Made by a program: the position numbers and the translations under genes. This document shows positions 55,194 to 64,000 of a stretch of DNA of 64,000 bases, piece after piece. The notes beneath the pieces were generated by a model, which saw nothing but the letters and a program-made list of their open reading frames with translations, was not told the DNA's origin and did not search any database. Where the stretch lies: positions 2,852,001-2,916,000 of the forward strand of contig NZ_CP059068.1 of NCBI RefSeq assembly GCF_017798165.1, given 5' to 3'. Position 1 is the stretch's first letter. The number at the start of each line of letters is the position of its first letter. This DNA comes from Rhodoferax sp. AJA081-3. Lineage in GTDB: Bacteria > Pseudomonadota > Gammaproteobacteria > Burkholderiales > Burkholderiaceae_C.

Positions 55194-57410
55194 CTACAGT
55201 TTGATTTCCATGCCCAGGCTGTACTGCGTGCGCCCCGTGCGCACTGTGCTGCCGAAGTACCCGTCTGACGTGTAGGTGCGGGACTCCCCGTCCAGGGGCA
55301 CTAGGTTGTTGGCCGCAAAACGCGCGGAAACCTTGGGGCTGAACATCCACTGCACAAACACATCCACACTGCGCGCGCGCCCCTGGTCCAGGAACTGCGA
55401 CTGGGATTGTTGTGTGGTGTAACCCGGTGTAAAGGCCAGGCTGCCACCCGTGGTCATGGGCAAACTGGCAAACCGATAGTCAAAGCCCAAGTTGCCAGAC
55501 CAGGGTTGTTGGCCGTCCAGCCGGTTGTTCGGGCCTGGCAATGCATCCACCGACGACTGGTACACGTTGACCGAACCACGCAGGTTCAACGGCAACTTGG
55601 CATCCACCAGACCGGGCAGCAATTCACCGGCACGCCCCTTAACCTCCAGCTCCAGTCCGCGGGTCATGGCCTTGGAAAAGTTGACGGGCCGTGAGACCCA
55701 GCGTGGCACACCGGACCAGTCCACCGTTTGCAGGCCCGTCACATTGCGGATCAGGTCGTCCACCTGGCGGTAGAACACACCCACGCTGACCAGCCCACCG
55801 GCGGGCAGGTACTTTTCCAGTGCTAAATCCAGTCCAGTGGCCAACTCGGGTAACAAGTTCGGGTTGCCCATGCGGTCCGGCGACAACTCGGTATTCGTCT
55901 TGGTGGTGTCGGAAAACAGGTTGTTGATGAAGGGCCGCGCCATCAGTGCCGACAATTCCGGTGCCTTGTAGCTGCGCGTCACACTGGCGCGCACCAGGTC
56001 GCGCCCAGCGGCGTCGAACTTGTAGTTCAGGTGCACCATGGGTGTCACCACATTGCTGGTGTTGCTGACCGGGTTGCTCAGGCCCTGGCTCTTGCTGGCA
56101 ATCTGTTCTGAACGCAGCCCCAGGTAGGTGGACCACTGTTTGTTGATTTCCCATTCGTCCTGCACAAACAGGGCCTGGCGCTGGATACGCGCCGAAAACG
56201 GCTGGCCTTCAAACTCGGCAACCAGGGGCAGGCCTTTTTCCGTGATGTCGCGTTTTTCATCGCGCTGGCGCCATTCCAGGTCCCAGCCCACGGTGAGGCT
56301 GTGTTCCGCATTCAGCAGGCGGTTGTAATTGCCGGATTGCGTCACGCTCAGGTCGGCGTTGTCACCAATGGTGCGCCGAAACGGCTGGGCCAGCCGCACG
56401 GTTTGCCCATCGAACGTGCCCTTGGATGACGACACCCCGGCCTTGAGTTCTATGCGGTCGGCCGTACTGAAGTGGTTCACCCACTGCAGGTTGCTGCGCA
56501 CGTTTTGCCAGCCGCCCTTGAAATCCCCATCGTCCTCCAGACTGGGCGAGCCTGCCAATACCTGGCTGCGGTAGCTGGACTCATTGAGCCAGGTGCCTTT
56601 TTGGATGAAACTTTGCCAGGTCAGGGTTTCGTCGTCGCTGATTCTCCAATTCAACCGCGGCCCGATGTTGATGCCGTGGCCCCATGACAGGTTCTGGCCC
56701 TGTTGTGCCGACTGTGCGGCTTGCCCGTCCACGCCAGGTGCCATACGCGTCACCACCGTGTCATTGCGGTTGCGCCATTGGAAGAGCGAAATCGGCAGGG
56801 ACAGCGAGAATCCGTCCCACTTTTCACCAATCGTGAAGCTGCCCGACAACGTGGGTTTGTCTACGGTGTAGCCCAGCATGGCCCGCAGGTCCCGCTGCGA
56901 GACTTTGGGCGCATTTTTCAGGATGATGTTGATCGCACCGGCAACGGCCTGTGCACTTTGGTTCGCCGTGGGGCCCTTGGTCACTTCAATGCGCTCTACC
57001 TGGGCCGGGTCCAGTTGGTCCAATGCAAAGCCGGGTGGCGCCGGGTCTCCATTGAGGAGGATCAGCGTGTAGCCAGACCCCAGGCCCCGCATGCGCGGCG
57101 CACTGCCCTGCATGGTGATGCCCGGTAGGCGTTTCAATACGTCGGCCACGTTGTTGTCGCCATACTTCTCCAGCTCTTCGCGGCCATACACCTGCTTGGC
57201 AAACTGGGCGCGGCGGCGCAAGTCGTTGTCTGTGGCCTGTTTACCCAAAACCTCTACCCGCTCCAACTTGCCTCCCGGTTGCCGCGCGGCGGGCTCGGCG
57301 CCACCGCCCACCGCCGGGACGTCCTGCGCACATACCTGCCCGATACCCCCTGTGCCCAGCCAGACCAGGGGTCCCAACCACACCAAACTGCCGCGTTTGT
57401 GTTTTTTCAT
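55194..57410 (-). CDS. TonB-dependent outer-membrane receptor
   Basis: A 738-residue receptor. Signal peptide about residues 1-31 (ends V-C-A-Q-D). TonB-box-like R-V-E-V-L-G-K and a complete plug (D-V-L-K-R-L-P-G-I-T-M, R-M-R-G-L-G-S-G-Y-T, I-E-V-T-K-G-P-T-A) are followed by a 22-strand-type barrel ending S-L-G-M-E-I-K-L. The plug resembles siderophore receptors; the ligand is unknown. ATG 57410 is chosen (ATG 57419 possible). It is divergent from the PRTase operon at 57560. No obvious Fur box was found. Confidence 0.88.
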   Translation of the reverse strand: MKKHKRGSLVWLGPLVWLGTGGIGQVCAQDVPAVGGGAEPAARQPGGKLERVEVLGKQATDNDLRRRAQFAKQVYGREELEKYGDNNVADVLKRLPGITMQGSAPRMRGLGSGYTLILLNGDPAPPGFALDQLDPAQVERIEVTKGPTANQSAQAVAGAINIILKNAPKVSQRDLRAMLGYTVDKPTLSGSFTIGEKWDGFSLSLPISLFQWRNRNDTVVTRMAPGVDGQAAQSAQQGQNLSWGHGINIGPRLNWRISDDETLTWQSFIQKGTWLNESSYRSQVLAGSPSLEDDGDFKGGWQNVRSNLQWVNHFSTADRIELKAGVSSSKGTFDGQTVRLAQPFRRTIGDNADLSVTQSGNYNRLLNAEHSLTVGWDLEWRQRDEKRDITEKGLPLVAEFEGQPFSARIQRQALFVQDEWEINKQWSTYLGLRSEQIASKSQGLSNPVSNTSNVVTPMVHLNYKFDAAGRDLVRASVTRSYKAPELSALMARPFINNLFSDTTKTNTELSPDRMGNPNLLPELATGLDLALEKYLPAGGLVSVGVFYRQVDDLIRNVTGLQTVDWSGVPRWVSRPVNFSKAMTRGLELEVKGRAGELLPGLVDAKLPLNLRGSVNVYQSSVDALPGPNNRLDGQQPWSGNLGFDYRFASLPMTTGGSLAFTPGYTTQQSQSQFLDQGRARSVDVFVQWMFSPKVSARFAANNLVPLDGESRTYTSDGYFGSTVRTGRTQYSLGMEIKL

Positions 57411-57559
57411 GCCTACCATCTCCCGAATAAATGCATACACGGCGCCTGCCTGTGCGGCGCATGCCAAAGCGGCAGATTGTCGGCGACCTCCCGGCCGGAA
57501 CAGAGGTCCGCGTGTAATGACGGGCGCTGGTGCAGGGTCAAAGCCTTAACATCCAGCCC

Positions 57560-58075
57560 ATGCAAACACTCCCCGCAAGAATCCGAACAAGCGCCCGTAT
57601 CGCAGGACACTTTGTCCTGCGCTCGGGCAAGACCAGCGACACCTATTTCGACAAATACCAGTTTGAGTCGGACCCCCAGTTGCTGCGCGCCATCGCAGAA
57701 GCCATGGCACCGCTGGTGCCGCCAGGCACCGAGGTTTTGGCAGGGCTGGAGATGGGCGGTATTCCCATCGTGACCATGCTGAGCCAGGTCACCAGTATCC
57801 CCGCCGCCTTCATCCGCAAGGAGCCCAAGGACTACGGAACCTGCCGTTACGCGGAGGGCGCACCCTTGCAGGGCAAACGATTCATCCTGGTCGAAGATGT
57901 GGTCTCCAGCGGAGGCGCCATCATCGATGCGATGTCCAAGCTCAAGGCGGATGGCATGGTGCCCGAGATCGCTCTTTGTGTGATCGACCGGCAAAGTGGT
58001 GGTGCCGAAGCACTGATGGCTGCGGGATTGGCGCTCAAGGCACTGTTCCGCTTTCAAGACATTGAAAGCGCGTAG
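57560..58075 (+). CDS. Orotate-phosphoribosyltransferase-like protein
   Basis: A 171-residue type I phosphoribosyltransferase. The PRPP-binding loop is F-I-L-V-E-D-V-V-S-S-G-G-A, and F-V-L-R-S-G-K-T-S-D-T-Y-F-D-K-Y and V-L-A-G-L-E-M-G-G-I-P match the orotate PRTase family. It is shorter than and clearly different from the canonical pyrE at 22426, so a second substrate or role is likely. ATG 57560 begins the fold; earlier codons are in the gap. It is the first gene of a five-gene run and lies 3 nt before the HAD gene. Confidence 0.8.
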   Translation: MQTLPARIRTSARIAGHFVLRSGKTSDTYFDKYQFESDPQLLRAIAEAMAPLVPPGTEVLAGLEMGGIPIVTMLSQVTSIPAAFIRKEPKDYGTCRYAEGAPLQGKRFILVEDVVSSGGAIIDAMSKLKADGMVPEIALCVIDRQSGGAEALMAAGLALKALFRFQDIESA

Positions 58076-58078
58076 GCC

Positions 58079-58738
58079 GTGCCCACCACCAATCCAGCCC
58101 CACACGATCTGATCCTGTTTGACCTGGATGGCACGCTCAGCGACCCGCTGGTGGGCATAGGACGCTCCATCAACTACGCGCTGACCCACTATGGCTACCC
58201 GGCGCGCGAACTGGGGCAACTGTCCGCTTGCATCGGCCCGCCCTTGGACGAATCGTTCAAGGCTCTCACCGGCGTCACAACACCCAGCCACATCGATGCG
58301 CTGGTGGCCAAGTACCGTGAACGCTACGCCGAGGTGGGTTACTCCGAAAACGTCTTGTACCCCGGCATTCCAGAGGTGTTACGCGCCCTCAGTGACACGG
58401 GCATTCCCATGGGGGTGTGCACATCCAAACGTGTTGATTTTGCAGAACAGATTTTGGAGATGTTCGGCCTGCGCGCACACTTCCGTTTTGTCAGCGGCGG
58501 AGAGATCGGCATCCACAAGTGGCAGCAAATGCAAGGCTTGTTAGTAGACGGACTGGTCAGTACGTCGTCCGTCATGGTGGGAGACCGCGCGGTCGACATG
58601 CTTGCTGCCCACCGCAACGGTCTGCAGGCGGCGGGCGTTTTGTGGGGACACGGTAGCCGCGAAGAGCTGGTGTGTGAACAACCCCGCTATGTGTTTGCCT
58701 CCATAACCGAGCTACAGACCCTGGGGGGACTTGCATGA
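58079..58738 (+). CDS. HAD-superfamily phosphatase (phosphoglycolate-phosphatase-like)
   Basis: A 219-residue HAD hydrolase. Motif I is L-F-D-L-D-G-T-L-S, motif II is in C-T-S-K-R, motif III Lys lies in I-H-K-W-Q-Q, and motif IV is V-M-V-G-D-R-A-V-D. The cap is the helical Gph type. It begins with GTG 58079. The substrate is unknown; many such enzymes dephosphorylate nucleotides or sugar phosphates. It overlaps the next gene by 4 nt (ATGA). Confidence 0.88.
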   Translation: MPTTNPAPHDLILFDLDGTLSDPLVGIGRSINYALTHYGYPARELGQLSACIGPPLDESFKALTGVTTPSHIDALVAKYRERYAEVGYSENVLYPGIPEVLRALSDTGIPMGVCTSKRVDFAEQILEMFGLRAHFRFVSGGEIGIHKWQQMQGLLVDGLVSTSSVMVGDRAVDMLAAHRNGLQAAGVLWGHGSREELVCEQPRYVFASITELQTLGGLA

Positions 58739-59199
58739 ACCTACTCGCCGCCCTGCTCGCCCAGGCCAGCAGCTTCACGGGCCACGGCACCAACCACGAA
58801 GGGGAGCGCTTCGTCGGGCGGCTGGAGTTGCAGCCGCTGGTGAAAGCCAGTGCGCTGATGCTGCATTACACGGCCACCCGCACCGACGGCAAACATTTGC
58901 ACACCGAGGCCACGCTGCTGGCTGCAGCGGCCGATGGTGCCTTGTGCCTGTGGCCGGTCATGGAAGAGTTGCCCTTTGTGCTGCCCCACCGCGCCATCGA
59001 CAGCTCGCTGGACGAAGAGGACGGCACGCTGGCGGTGGTATTTGCCAGTGGGTCCCGAAACATGGTCGACATGTTCCGCGAGGAAATCACCATTGCCATC
59101 AAGCCCGGTGGCGAGCTGCGCATGACCCACAGCTGGGGCCTGCCCGGAGGGACGTTTGCAGAGCGGTCCAGTTGCACCTTGCACGCGGTCGCAGAGTGA
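58735..59199 (+). CDS. Unknown beta-rich protein, 154 residues
   Basis: A 154-residue protein I do not recognise. It is beta-rich with alternating hydrophobic residues (F-V-G-R-L-E-L-Q-P-L, S-A-L-M-L-H-Y-T-A-T) and no signal peptide, and could be a small cytoplasmic barrel or ligand-binding fold. It overlaps both neighbours (4 nt each), so it is translated as part of the operon. Confidence 0.75.
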   Translation: MNLLAALLAQASSFTGHGTNHEGERFVGRLELQPLVKASALMLHYTATRTDGKHLHTEATLLAAAADGALCLWPVMEELPFVLPHRAIDSSLDEEDGTLAVVFASGSRNMVDMFREEITIAIKPGGELRMTHSWGLPGGTFAERSSCTLHAVAE

Positions 59200-59747
59200 G
59201 CGTATTGACCGCGCTGCACCGACAGCACATCCGCGCAGAAATTGCATCCATCACGCCAATGGACCCGCTGGAAGCACAGCACCGTGCGGATGCGCTGGCC
59301 TGGGTGGATTCCGGCGCGGAATTGATCCGGCAGGCAAAGCCCGCAACCCCGCCCAAACATCTGGTGTCCTACTTCGCCGTCGTGGATGGCCCGCACATTC
59401 TGCTGGTGGACCACAAGAATGCCCAACTCTGGTTACCCGCTGGTGGGCACGTTGAACCAGGTGAACATCCGCGTGAAACAGTGACCCGTGAACTGCAAGA
59501 GGAACTCGGCTTCTGCGCGGCACACGCCATCGGCCCACCCTTGATGATCACCTGCACGGACACTGTGGGGCTGACCGCGGGGCACACCGATGTCAGCCTT
59601 TGGTATGTGGTGCACGCATCGAAAGCGCAGCCGATCCACTTTGATGCCAATGAATTCAACGCTGTGAAATGGTTTGCCATCGCAGACATACCGTTCGCCC
59701 GCAGCGATCCGCACATGGCCCGATTTGTGAAGAAACTGGGGCTGTGA
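59196..59747 (+). CDS. NUDIX hydrolase
   Basis: A 183-residue NUDIX enzyme. The Nudix box G-G-H-V-E-P-G-E-H-P-R-E-T-V-T-R-E-L-Q-E and E-L-G is complete and matches G-x5-E-x7-R-E-U-x-E-E-x-G-U. Such enzymes cleave nucleoside diphosphates linked to another moiety. It begins with GTG 59196, overlapping the upstream stop (GTGA), and overlaps the patatin gene (TGATG). The substrate is unknown. Confidence 0.9.
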   Translation: MSVLTALHRQHIRAEIASITPMDPLEAQHRADALAWVDSGAELIRQAKPATPPKHLVSYFAVVDGPHILLVDHKNAQLWLPAGGHVEPGEHPRETVTRELQEELGFCAAHAIGPPLMITCTDTVGLTAGHTDVSLWYVVHASKAQPIHFDANEFNAVKWFAIADIPFARSDPHMARFVKKLGL

Positions 59748-60829
59748 TGCGCTACCAGCAATGTATGGTCATGGCCGGTGGTGGATTCCGCTTCGGCATC
59801 TACTTGGGGATGTATGCCGCGGCCCGCGACGCGGGTCAGGCGCCGGATCTGGTGCTGGCCAGTTGTGGGGGTGCCATTGCGGCGGCGTTGATCCACCGTG
59901 AGCCCGATGTGGCGCGGCAAAAGGCCTGGCTGGCGTCACCCGAGATGTACAACTTCTGGGCGGGCATCACCCCCGCCCCCACGGCCACCCTGGGCCACGT
60001 GTTGGCGGGTGTTGCCCGCCGCGCCCTGGATAGACGCGCAGCGCCACGGGTGCCCGACCTGTTCAACCACTACCTGCACACGCTGCCGCCTCTGCCCGCT
60101 TTGCCACAACCCGCAACGCCCCCCGCGCAGCAAAGGCCAGATGTTGCGCTGGTGGGCAGCAGGCTGCTGTACACCGCGGCGGAGGTCGGCCAGCCGCGCG
60201 GCCAGCGCAAGCTGTTTGCACAAACCGTTTTTTGCCAGGCACGCGCGGCACAGCTGGTCGACGGCATGCCCGCACCGCTGGGTGGTGCGCAGTGGGGCAA
60301 CTCGGCCGTGGCACCCGTGGTGGCGACCGACACCACCATGCCGCTGGACGTGGCGGCACGCATCTCGGTGTCAGACATGTATTACTTTGCCTGCCTCCCA
60401 CACGCGGGTGACCACTACATGGGCGGTGTGGTGGACCTATTCCCCATTGAACTGGCACAGCGCCTGGCGCACCGGGTGGTGATGGAGTTCAAGGCGCCGT
60501 TTGACCAGCTGATGTCGGTGCCGGCCTGGCGCGCCGTGCTGGGCACAGACGCCAACCAGCGCCTGCGCCAGGTGCATGCCCAGCATGCCGATGTGTGGAT
60601 TGACACATCGGACATCATGCAGGCCCTGGACAAGCCCTATATGCGCAATGTGCTGGCCTGGCGCCAGAACCGTGTGCGACTGGAGCCCATGCCACCTTAC
60701 GCCGCGTTTGTGCAGCACATGGACGACCACTGGAACTACGGCTACGCGCGCGGCCGTGAGGCGTTTGCGCGGGACACGCCGAGTTCACAAGAGGGCATGC
60801 GCCTGGTGAACCGCTACAACCGCCTGTGA
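59747..60829 (+). CDS. Patatin-like phospholipase-type protein with atypical nucleophile motif
   Basis: A 360-residue protein. The N-terminal glycine-rich oxyanion loop G-G-G-F-R-F-G-I-Y-L-G and the following L-A-S-C-G-G-A match the patatin arrangement, but the usual G-x-S-x-G is changed to L-x-S-x-G. The likely catalytic Asp is in M-G-G-V-V-D-L, where D-G or D-A is normal. It may be a divergent acyl hydrolase or an inactive relative. It is the last gene of the five-gene run; a dispersed repeat follows. Confidence 0.7.
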   Translation: MRYQQCMVMAGGGFRFGIYLGMYAAARDAGQAPDLVLASCGGAIAAALIHREPDVARQKAWLASPEMYNFWAGITPAPTATLGHVLAGVARRALDRRAAPRVPDLFNHYLHTLPPLPALPQPATPPAQQRPDVALVGSRLLYTAAEVGQPRGQRKLFAQTVFCQARAAQLVDGMPAPLGGAQWGNSAVAPVVATDTTMPLDVAARISVSDMYYFACLPHAGDHYMGGVVDLFPIELAQRLAHRVVMEFKAPFDQLMSVPAWRAVLGTDANQRLRQVHAQHADVWIDTSDIMQALDKPYMRNVLAWRQNRVRLEPMPPYAAFVQHMDDHWNYGYARGREAFARDTPSSQEGMRLVNRYNRL

Positions 60830-60854
60830 GGCGAGCGAGTGGCAACTCTCCACC

Positions 60855-60920
60855 TAAGATTGCTATTGTTTATATAGCGCTATCACTATATTTTTCGGGG
60901 GCTAGAGGCATATTTCGCCA
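60855..60920 (-). repeat. Dispersed TAGCCCCCG repeat, copy 6 (inverted)
   Basis: On the reverse strand it reads GCCTCTAGCCCCCGAAAAATATA followed by the palindrome-containing TAGCGCTATA. It lies between the convergent patatin and cysA genes. Confidence 0.75.
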
Positions 60921-60942
60921 CTAACAATCCGGTGAAAAGGCC

Positions 60943-62040
60943 CTACTCCACAAACACCTTGGCTTTGCGCGGCGTCAGTTCCAGGGTTTCACCTTCCTGG
61001 AACGCCATGTCATTGAACTGCTGCGCCGGAATCTGTGCCTCGATGATGTCGCCACTGCCAGCGGCTGAAGCGTCCAGCGGCAGCAACTCCAACCGCGCAA
61101 TGGGCCCGACCACAATGGCGCGCACCAGCTTGGCCGGAATGCCGCGCTGGCGGGTATTGCCACCCGCCACATAACGGCGCACGTCCAGGTCATGTGGGCG
61201 CACATAGGCAAAGGCCTTGGCATCTTGCGTGTCGGTGTGCTCGGGGCTGGAGAGGCGCACGCCGTGGTGGTCTTCACCAATCAGCATTTCGCCTTCGTGT
61301 GCGCGGCCATTGAACAGATTCACATCGCCCAGGAAGCCATACACAAAGGGGCTGGCGGGGTGGTCCCACACCTGCTGGGGCGAGCCAATCTGCTCCACCT
61401 TGCCACTGTTCATCAGCACCACGCGGTCGGCCACTTCCAGTGCCTCTTCCTGGTCGTGGGTCACAAAAATACTGGTGACATGTAAGTCGTCATGCAGGCG
61501 GCGCAGCCAGCGGCGCAACTCCTTGCGCACCTTGGCATCGAGTGCGCCAAAGGGTTCGTCCAGCAGCAGCACCTTGGGTTCTACTGCCAGTGCGCGGGCC
61601 AGGGCAATACGCTGGCGCTGGCCGCCGGACAACTGCGCAGGGTAACGGTCCGACAACCAGTCCAGCTGCACCAGGCCCAGCAGATCGTGCACCTTTTGTT
61701 TGATGACCGCCTCGCTGGGGCGCGTGGCGCGGGGCTTCATGCGCAGGCCAAAGGCCACGTTGTCAAACACACTCATGTGGCGGAACAATGCGTAGTGCTG
61801 GAACACAAAGCCCACGTTGCGCTCCCGCACATGCACGTCGGTGGTGTCTTCGCCGCTGAACAAAATATTGCCGTGGTCGGCCGTTTCCAGCCCGGCGATG
61901 ATGCGCAGCAGTGTGGTCTTGCCGCAGCCCGAGGGGCCGAGCAGCGCGACCAGCTCGCCGGACTCGATGTCCAGGCTCACATCGCGCAGGGCTTTGAAAG
62001 TGCCGAAGTCTTTGCTGACGTTGCGAATGGCAATGCTCAT
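60943..62040 (-). CDS. cysA: Sulfate/thiosulfate ABC transporter ATPase
   Basis: A 365-residue ATPase. Walker A is G-P-S-G-C-G-K-T-T, signature L-S-G-G-Q-R-Q-R, Walker [14 protein letters not shown]. The C-terminal about 120 residues are a TOBE-type regulatory domain. It overlaps cysW by 4 nt and ends the leftward sbp-cysT-cysW-cysA operon. Confidence 0.94.
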   Translation of the reverse strand: MSIAIRNVSKDFGTFKALRDVSLDIESGELVALLGPSGCGKTTLLRIIAGLETADHGNILFSGEDTTDVHVRERNVGFVFQHYALFRHMSVFDNVAFGLRMKPRATRPSEAVIKQKVHDLLGLVQLDWLSDRYPAQLSGGQRQRIALARALAVEPKVLLLDEPFGALDAKVRKELRRWLRRLHDDLHVTSIFVTHDQEEALEVADRVVLMNSGKVEQIGSPQQVWDHPASPFVYGFLGDVNLFNGRAHEGEMLIGEDHHGVRLSSPEHTDTQDAKAFAYVRPHDLDVRRYVAGGNTRQRGIPAKLVRAIVVGPIARLELLPLDASAAGSGDIIEAQIPAQQFNDMAFQEGETLELTPRKAKVFVE

Positions 62041-62936
62041 GGTGTTGTTACCTTGAAATTTTCAGGGGGGAGTGCAGCAGCGGCCTTCTGGTCACGCTCA
62101 AACTGCCATTCCACAAAGGACTTGATGACCAACGTCACCAGGGCCAGCAGCGCCAACAGTGAGGCGATGGCAAACGCCGCGACCGACTGGTATTCGTTGT
62201 ACAAAATTTCCACATGCAGGGGCATGGTGTTGGTCTGGCCGCGGATATGGCCCGACACCACCGACACCGCGCCAAACTCCCCCATGGCGCGTGCGTTGCA
62301 CAAGATCACGCCGTAGATCAGGCCCCACTTGATGTTGGGCAGCGTCACATGCCAAAAGGTCTGCCAGCCACTGGCACCCAGCACCTGGGCGGCCTGCTCT
62401 TCTTCGGTGCCTTGGGCTTGCATCAGCGGGATCAACTCACGGGCGATGAAGGGGAAGGTCACAAAGATGGTGGCCAGCACAATGCCGGGCACGGCAAACA
62501 CGATCTTGATGTCATGCGCCTGCAGCCACGGCCCCATCCAGCCATGGGCGCCAAACAGCAGCACATAGATCAGGCCTGCCACCACGGGGGACACCGAAAA
62601 CGGCAGGTCCACCAGCGTGGTCAGAAAGGCCTTGCCACGGAACTCGTATTTGGCAATCGCCCAGGCCGCGGCCACGCCAAACACCAGGTTCATGGGCACC
62701 GCAATGGCGGCCACCAGCAAGGTGAGGCGTATGGCACTCCAGGCGTCGGGCTCCTTAAAAGCCTCCAGAAAAACGCCAAACCCCTTGCGCAGGGCTTCGG
62801 TGAACACAGCGGCCAGCGGCAGCACCAGGAAGAGGAAGATAAAGCCCAGCGCAATGCTGATCAACGTCCATTTGACCCAGGTAGGTTCAGTGGTGCCGGC
62901 CTTCGCGCGGCGAATGGTGCGGGAGTTTGTGCTCAT
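62037..62936 (-). CDS. cysW: Sulfate ABC transporter permease CysW
   Basis: A 299-residue permease with six helices. EAA-type motif is [17 protein letters not shown]. The motif [15 protein letters not shown] is characteristic of CysW. ATG 62936 lies 2 nt after the cysT stop; TTG 62942 overlaps that stop. Confidence 0.94.
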   Translation of the reverse strand: MSTNSRTIRRAKAGTTEPTWVKWTLISIALGFIFLFLVLPLAAVFTEALRKGFGVFLEAFKEPDAWSAIRLTLLVAAIAVPMNLVFGVAAAWAIAKYEFRGKAFLTTLVDLPFSVSPVVAGLIYVLLFGAHGWMGPWLQAHDIKIVFAVPGIVLATIFVTFPFIARELIPLMQAQGTEEEQAAQVLGASGWQTFWHVTLPNIKWGLIYGVILCNARAMGEFGAVSVVSGHIRGQTNTMPLHVEILYNEYQSVAAFAIASLLALLALVTLVIKSFVEWQFERDQKAAAALPPENFKVTTP

Positions 62937-62938
62937 GC

Positions 62939-63820
62939 TCAAGCCCCCGCGCGTTTGCGCTGCCAGGACTGCAGCGCGTTGATAACCAGCAGCATCAGGA
63001 ACGAAGCCAGCAGCATCACGGTGGCCACGGCGGTGGCACCGGCGTAGTCGTACTGCTCCAGCTTGCCGATGATGATGAGCGGTGTGATTTCAGACAACAT
63101 GGGCATGTTGCCGGCGATAAAGATCACGGACCCGTATTCACCGACGCCACGTGCAAAGGCCATCGCAAAACCGGTCAACAGCGCGGGGCCAATGGTGGGG
63201 AAAATCACGTACCGAAAGGTCTGCCAGCGGGTGGCGCCCAGGCAGGTGGCCGCTTCTTCCAGCTCTTTTTCGGCGTCTTCCAGCACCGGTTGCACGGTGC
63301 GCACGACAAAGGGCAGGCCGATGAAGATGAGCGCAATCACCACGCCATTGCGGTTGAACGCCAGCTGAATGCCGTAGGGCTCCAGCAGGCTGCCGATCCA
63401 GCCATTGCTGGCCAAGAGTGCGGTCAGCGAGATGCCGGCCACGGCCGTAGGCAGGGCAAACGGCAAATCCACCAGCGCGTCAATGATCTTCTTGCCCGGA
63501 AACTGGTAACGCACCAGCACCCAGGCCACCAGCAGGCCGAACACGGTGTTGACCAGGGCCGCCAGAAAGGATGCGCCGAAGGTCAGCTGGTACGACGCGA
63601 TGACCCGCGGGCTGGTCACGGCGCTGACAAACTGCTCCCAGCTCAAGCTGAAGGTCTTTAGGACCAGGGCCGACAGTGGGATCAGCACAATCAGGCTGAG
63701 GTAAAAAATCGTGAAGCCCAGGGTCAGCTTGAACCCGGGCAACACCCGTTTGGCCGGGCGTTTGGCAACAGGGGGGCCAGCGGGGCCAAGCAGCCCCGCT
63801 GTCGAAGCAACGGCTGTCAT
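62939..63820 (-). CDS. cysT: Sulfate ABC transporter permease CysT/CysU
   Basis: A 293-residue permease with six helices. [15 protein letters not shown] and the EAA-type [16 protein letters not shown] are typical of CysT. It starts directly after the binding-protein stop codon (no gap). Confidence 0.95.
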   Translation of the reverse strand: MTAVASTAGLLGPAGPPVAKRPAKRVLPGFKLTLGFTIFYLSLIVLIPLSALVLKTFSLSWEQFVSAVTSPRVIASYQLTFGASFLAALVNTVFGLLVAWVLVRYQFPGKKIIDALVDLPFALPTAVAGISLTALLASNGWIGSLLEPYGIQLAFNRNGVVIALIFIGLPFVVRTVQPVLEDAEKELEEAATCLGATRWQTFRYVIFPTIGPALLTGFAMAFARGVGEYGSVIFIAGNMPMLSEITPLIIIGKLEQYDYAGATAVATVMLLASFLMLLVINALQSWQRKRAGA

Positions 63821-64000
63821 TTATTTGACCGTGTAGAGCTTGTCGAACTGGCCGCCGTCGTTGAAGTGCACTTTTTGCGCTTCGGCAAACGAACCAAAAT
63901 AGTCTTCCACGCGGAACAGGCTGATGGGCTTGAACACATTGCTGTATTTCTTCAGCAGCGCCGCATTGGTGGGGCGAATGGCGTGTTGGGCGGCTATCTC
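63821..64000 (-). CDS. Sulfate-binding protein, C-terminal part (5' end beyond window)
   Basis: Reading the reverse strand from the window edge gives 59 residues and a TAA at 63821-63823. R-P-T-N-A-A, F-R-V-E-D-Y-F-G-S-F and the end N-D-G-G-Q-F-D-K-L-Y match the C-terminus of sulfate/thiosulfate-binding proteins (Sbp/CysP). Its stop abuts the cysT start. The cut is due to the window edge. Confidence 0.85.
   Translation of the reverse strand, partial: EIAAQHAIRPTNAALLKKYSNVFKPISLFRVEDYFGSFAEAQKVHFNDGGQFDKLYTVK

Noticed and set aside
57411..57559. Possible cobalamin riboswitch or Fur box upstream of the second TonB receptor
   Set aside because: The conserved B12-box pattern and a 19-bp Fur-type dyad could not be found on the receptor strand.

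Overview
The window reads as a chromosomal segment of a betaproteobacterium of the order Burkholderiales, most likely a Comamonadaceae member close to Rhodoferax/Polaromonas. This is inferred from the high-GC coding style, the mreBCD-mrdA and gatCAB neighbourhoods, the many periplasmic-binding-protein transporters, and a dispersed short repeat with the core TAGCCCCCG plus a TATA-rich palindrome. No rRNA, tRNA or CRISPR array was seen. Gene density is high, and most gaps are promoters, hairpins or copies of the repeat.

Layout. 1-3574: a secreted zinc-metallopeptidase-like protein (cut by the window edge) in tandem with a secreted propeller-like protein ending in a c-type heme motif. 3767-9153: a thiamine-diphosphate decarboxylase of the indolepyruvate/phenylpyruvate type, an MgtC/DUF4010 membrane protein, a GMC oxidoreductase, a candidate small RNA and a BamE-like lipoprotein. 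9160-10499: an IS4-type insertion sequence whose transposase is broken by one extra T. 10576-13668: a large glycan-related WbsX/RgpF protein and a TauE/SafE permease. 13680-18224: the rod-shape operon mreB-mreC-mreD-mrdA. 18427-21764: gatCAB. 21761-26662: a DUF4124 protein, pyrE, an exonuclease III homologue, a small membrane protein, an M48 peptidase and an AmpG-like transporter. 26756-28761: an OmpR-type two-component system. 29324-32269: an Oar-like TonB-dependent receptor with a structured leader.

32446-43721 holds two peptide ABC transporters back to back: a leftward SBP-SBP-B-C-D-F operon and a rightward B-C-fused DF operon. 43800-46939 is a LytS/LytTR two-component pair followed by a lipid A acyltransferase homologue. 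47144-48505 holds an XRE-like DNA-binding protein, an AT-rich dyad and small ORFs, followed by an Xaa-Pro aminopeptidase. 50474-55117 is a NitT/TauT/THI5-type ABC transporter locus that ends in a RutR-like regulator gene and carries a near-consensus RutR operator at its promoter; its second permease has an in-frame amber codon. 55194-57410 is a second TonB-dependent receptor. 57560-60829 is a tight five-gene operon (orotate-phosphoribosyltransferase-like, HAD phosphatase, unknown, NUDIX, patatin-like). 60943-64000 is the sulfate transporter cysA-cysW-cysT and the end of its binding protein.

Most notable are the self-contained RutR-type transporter locus with its interrupted permease, the six-copy dispersed repeat (one copy encodes the AmpG-like C-terminus), the metallopeptidase/heme-propeller pair, the XRE/dyad/small-ORF region, and the PRTase-HAD-NUDIX-patatin operon. 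All functions are inferred from reading motifs and neighbours; no database search was run.
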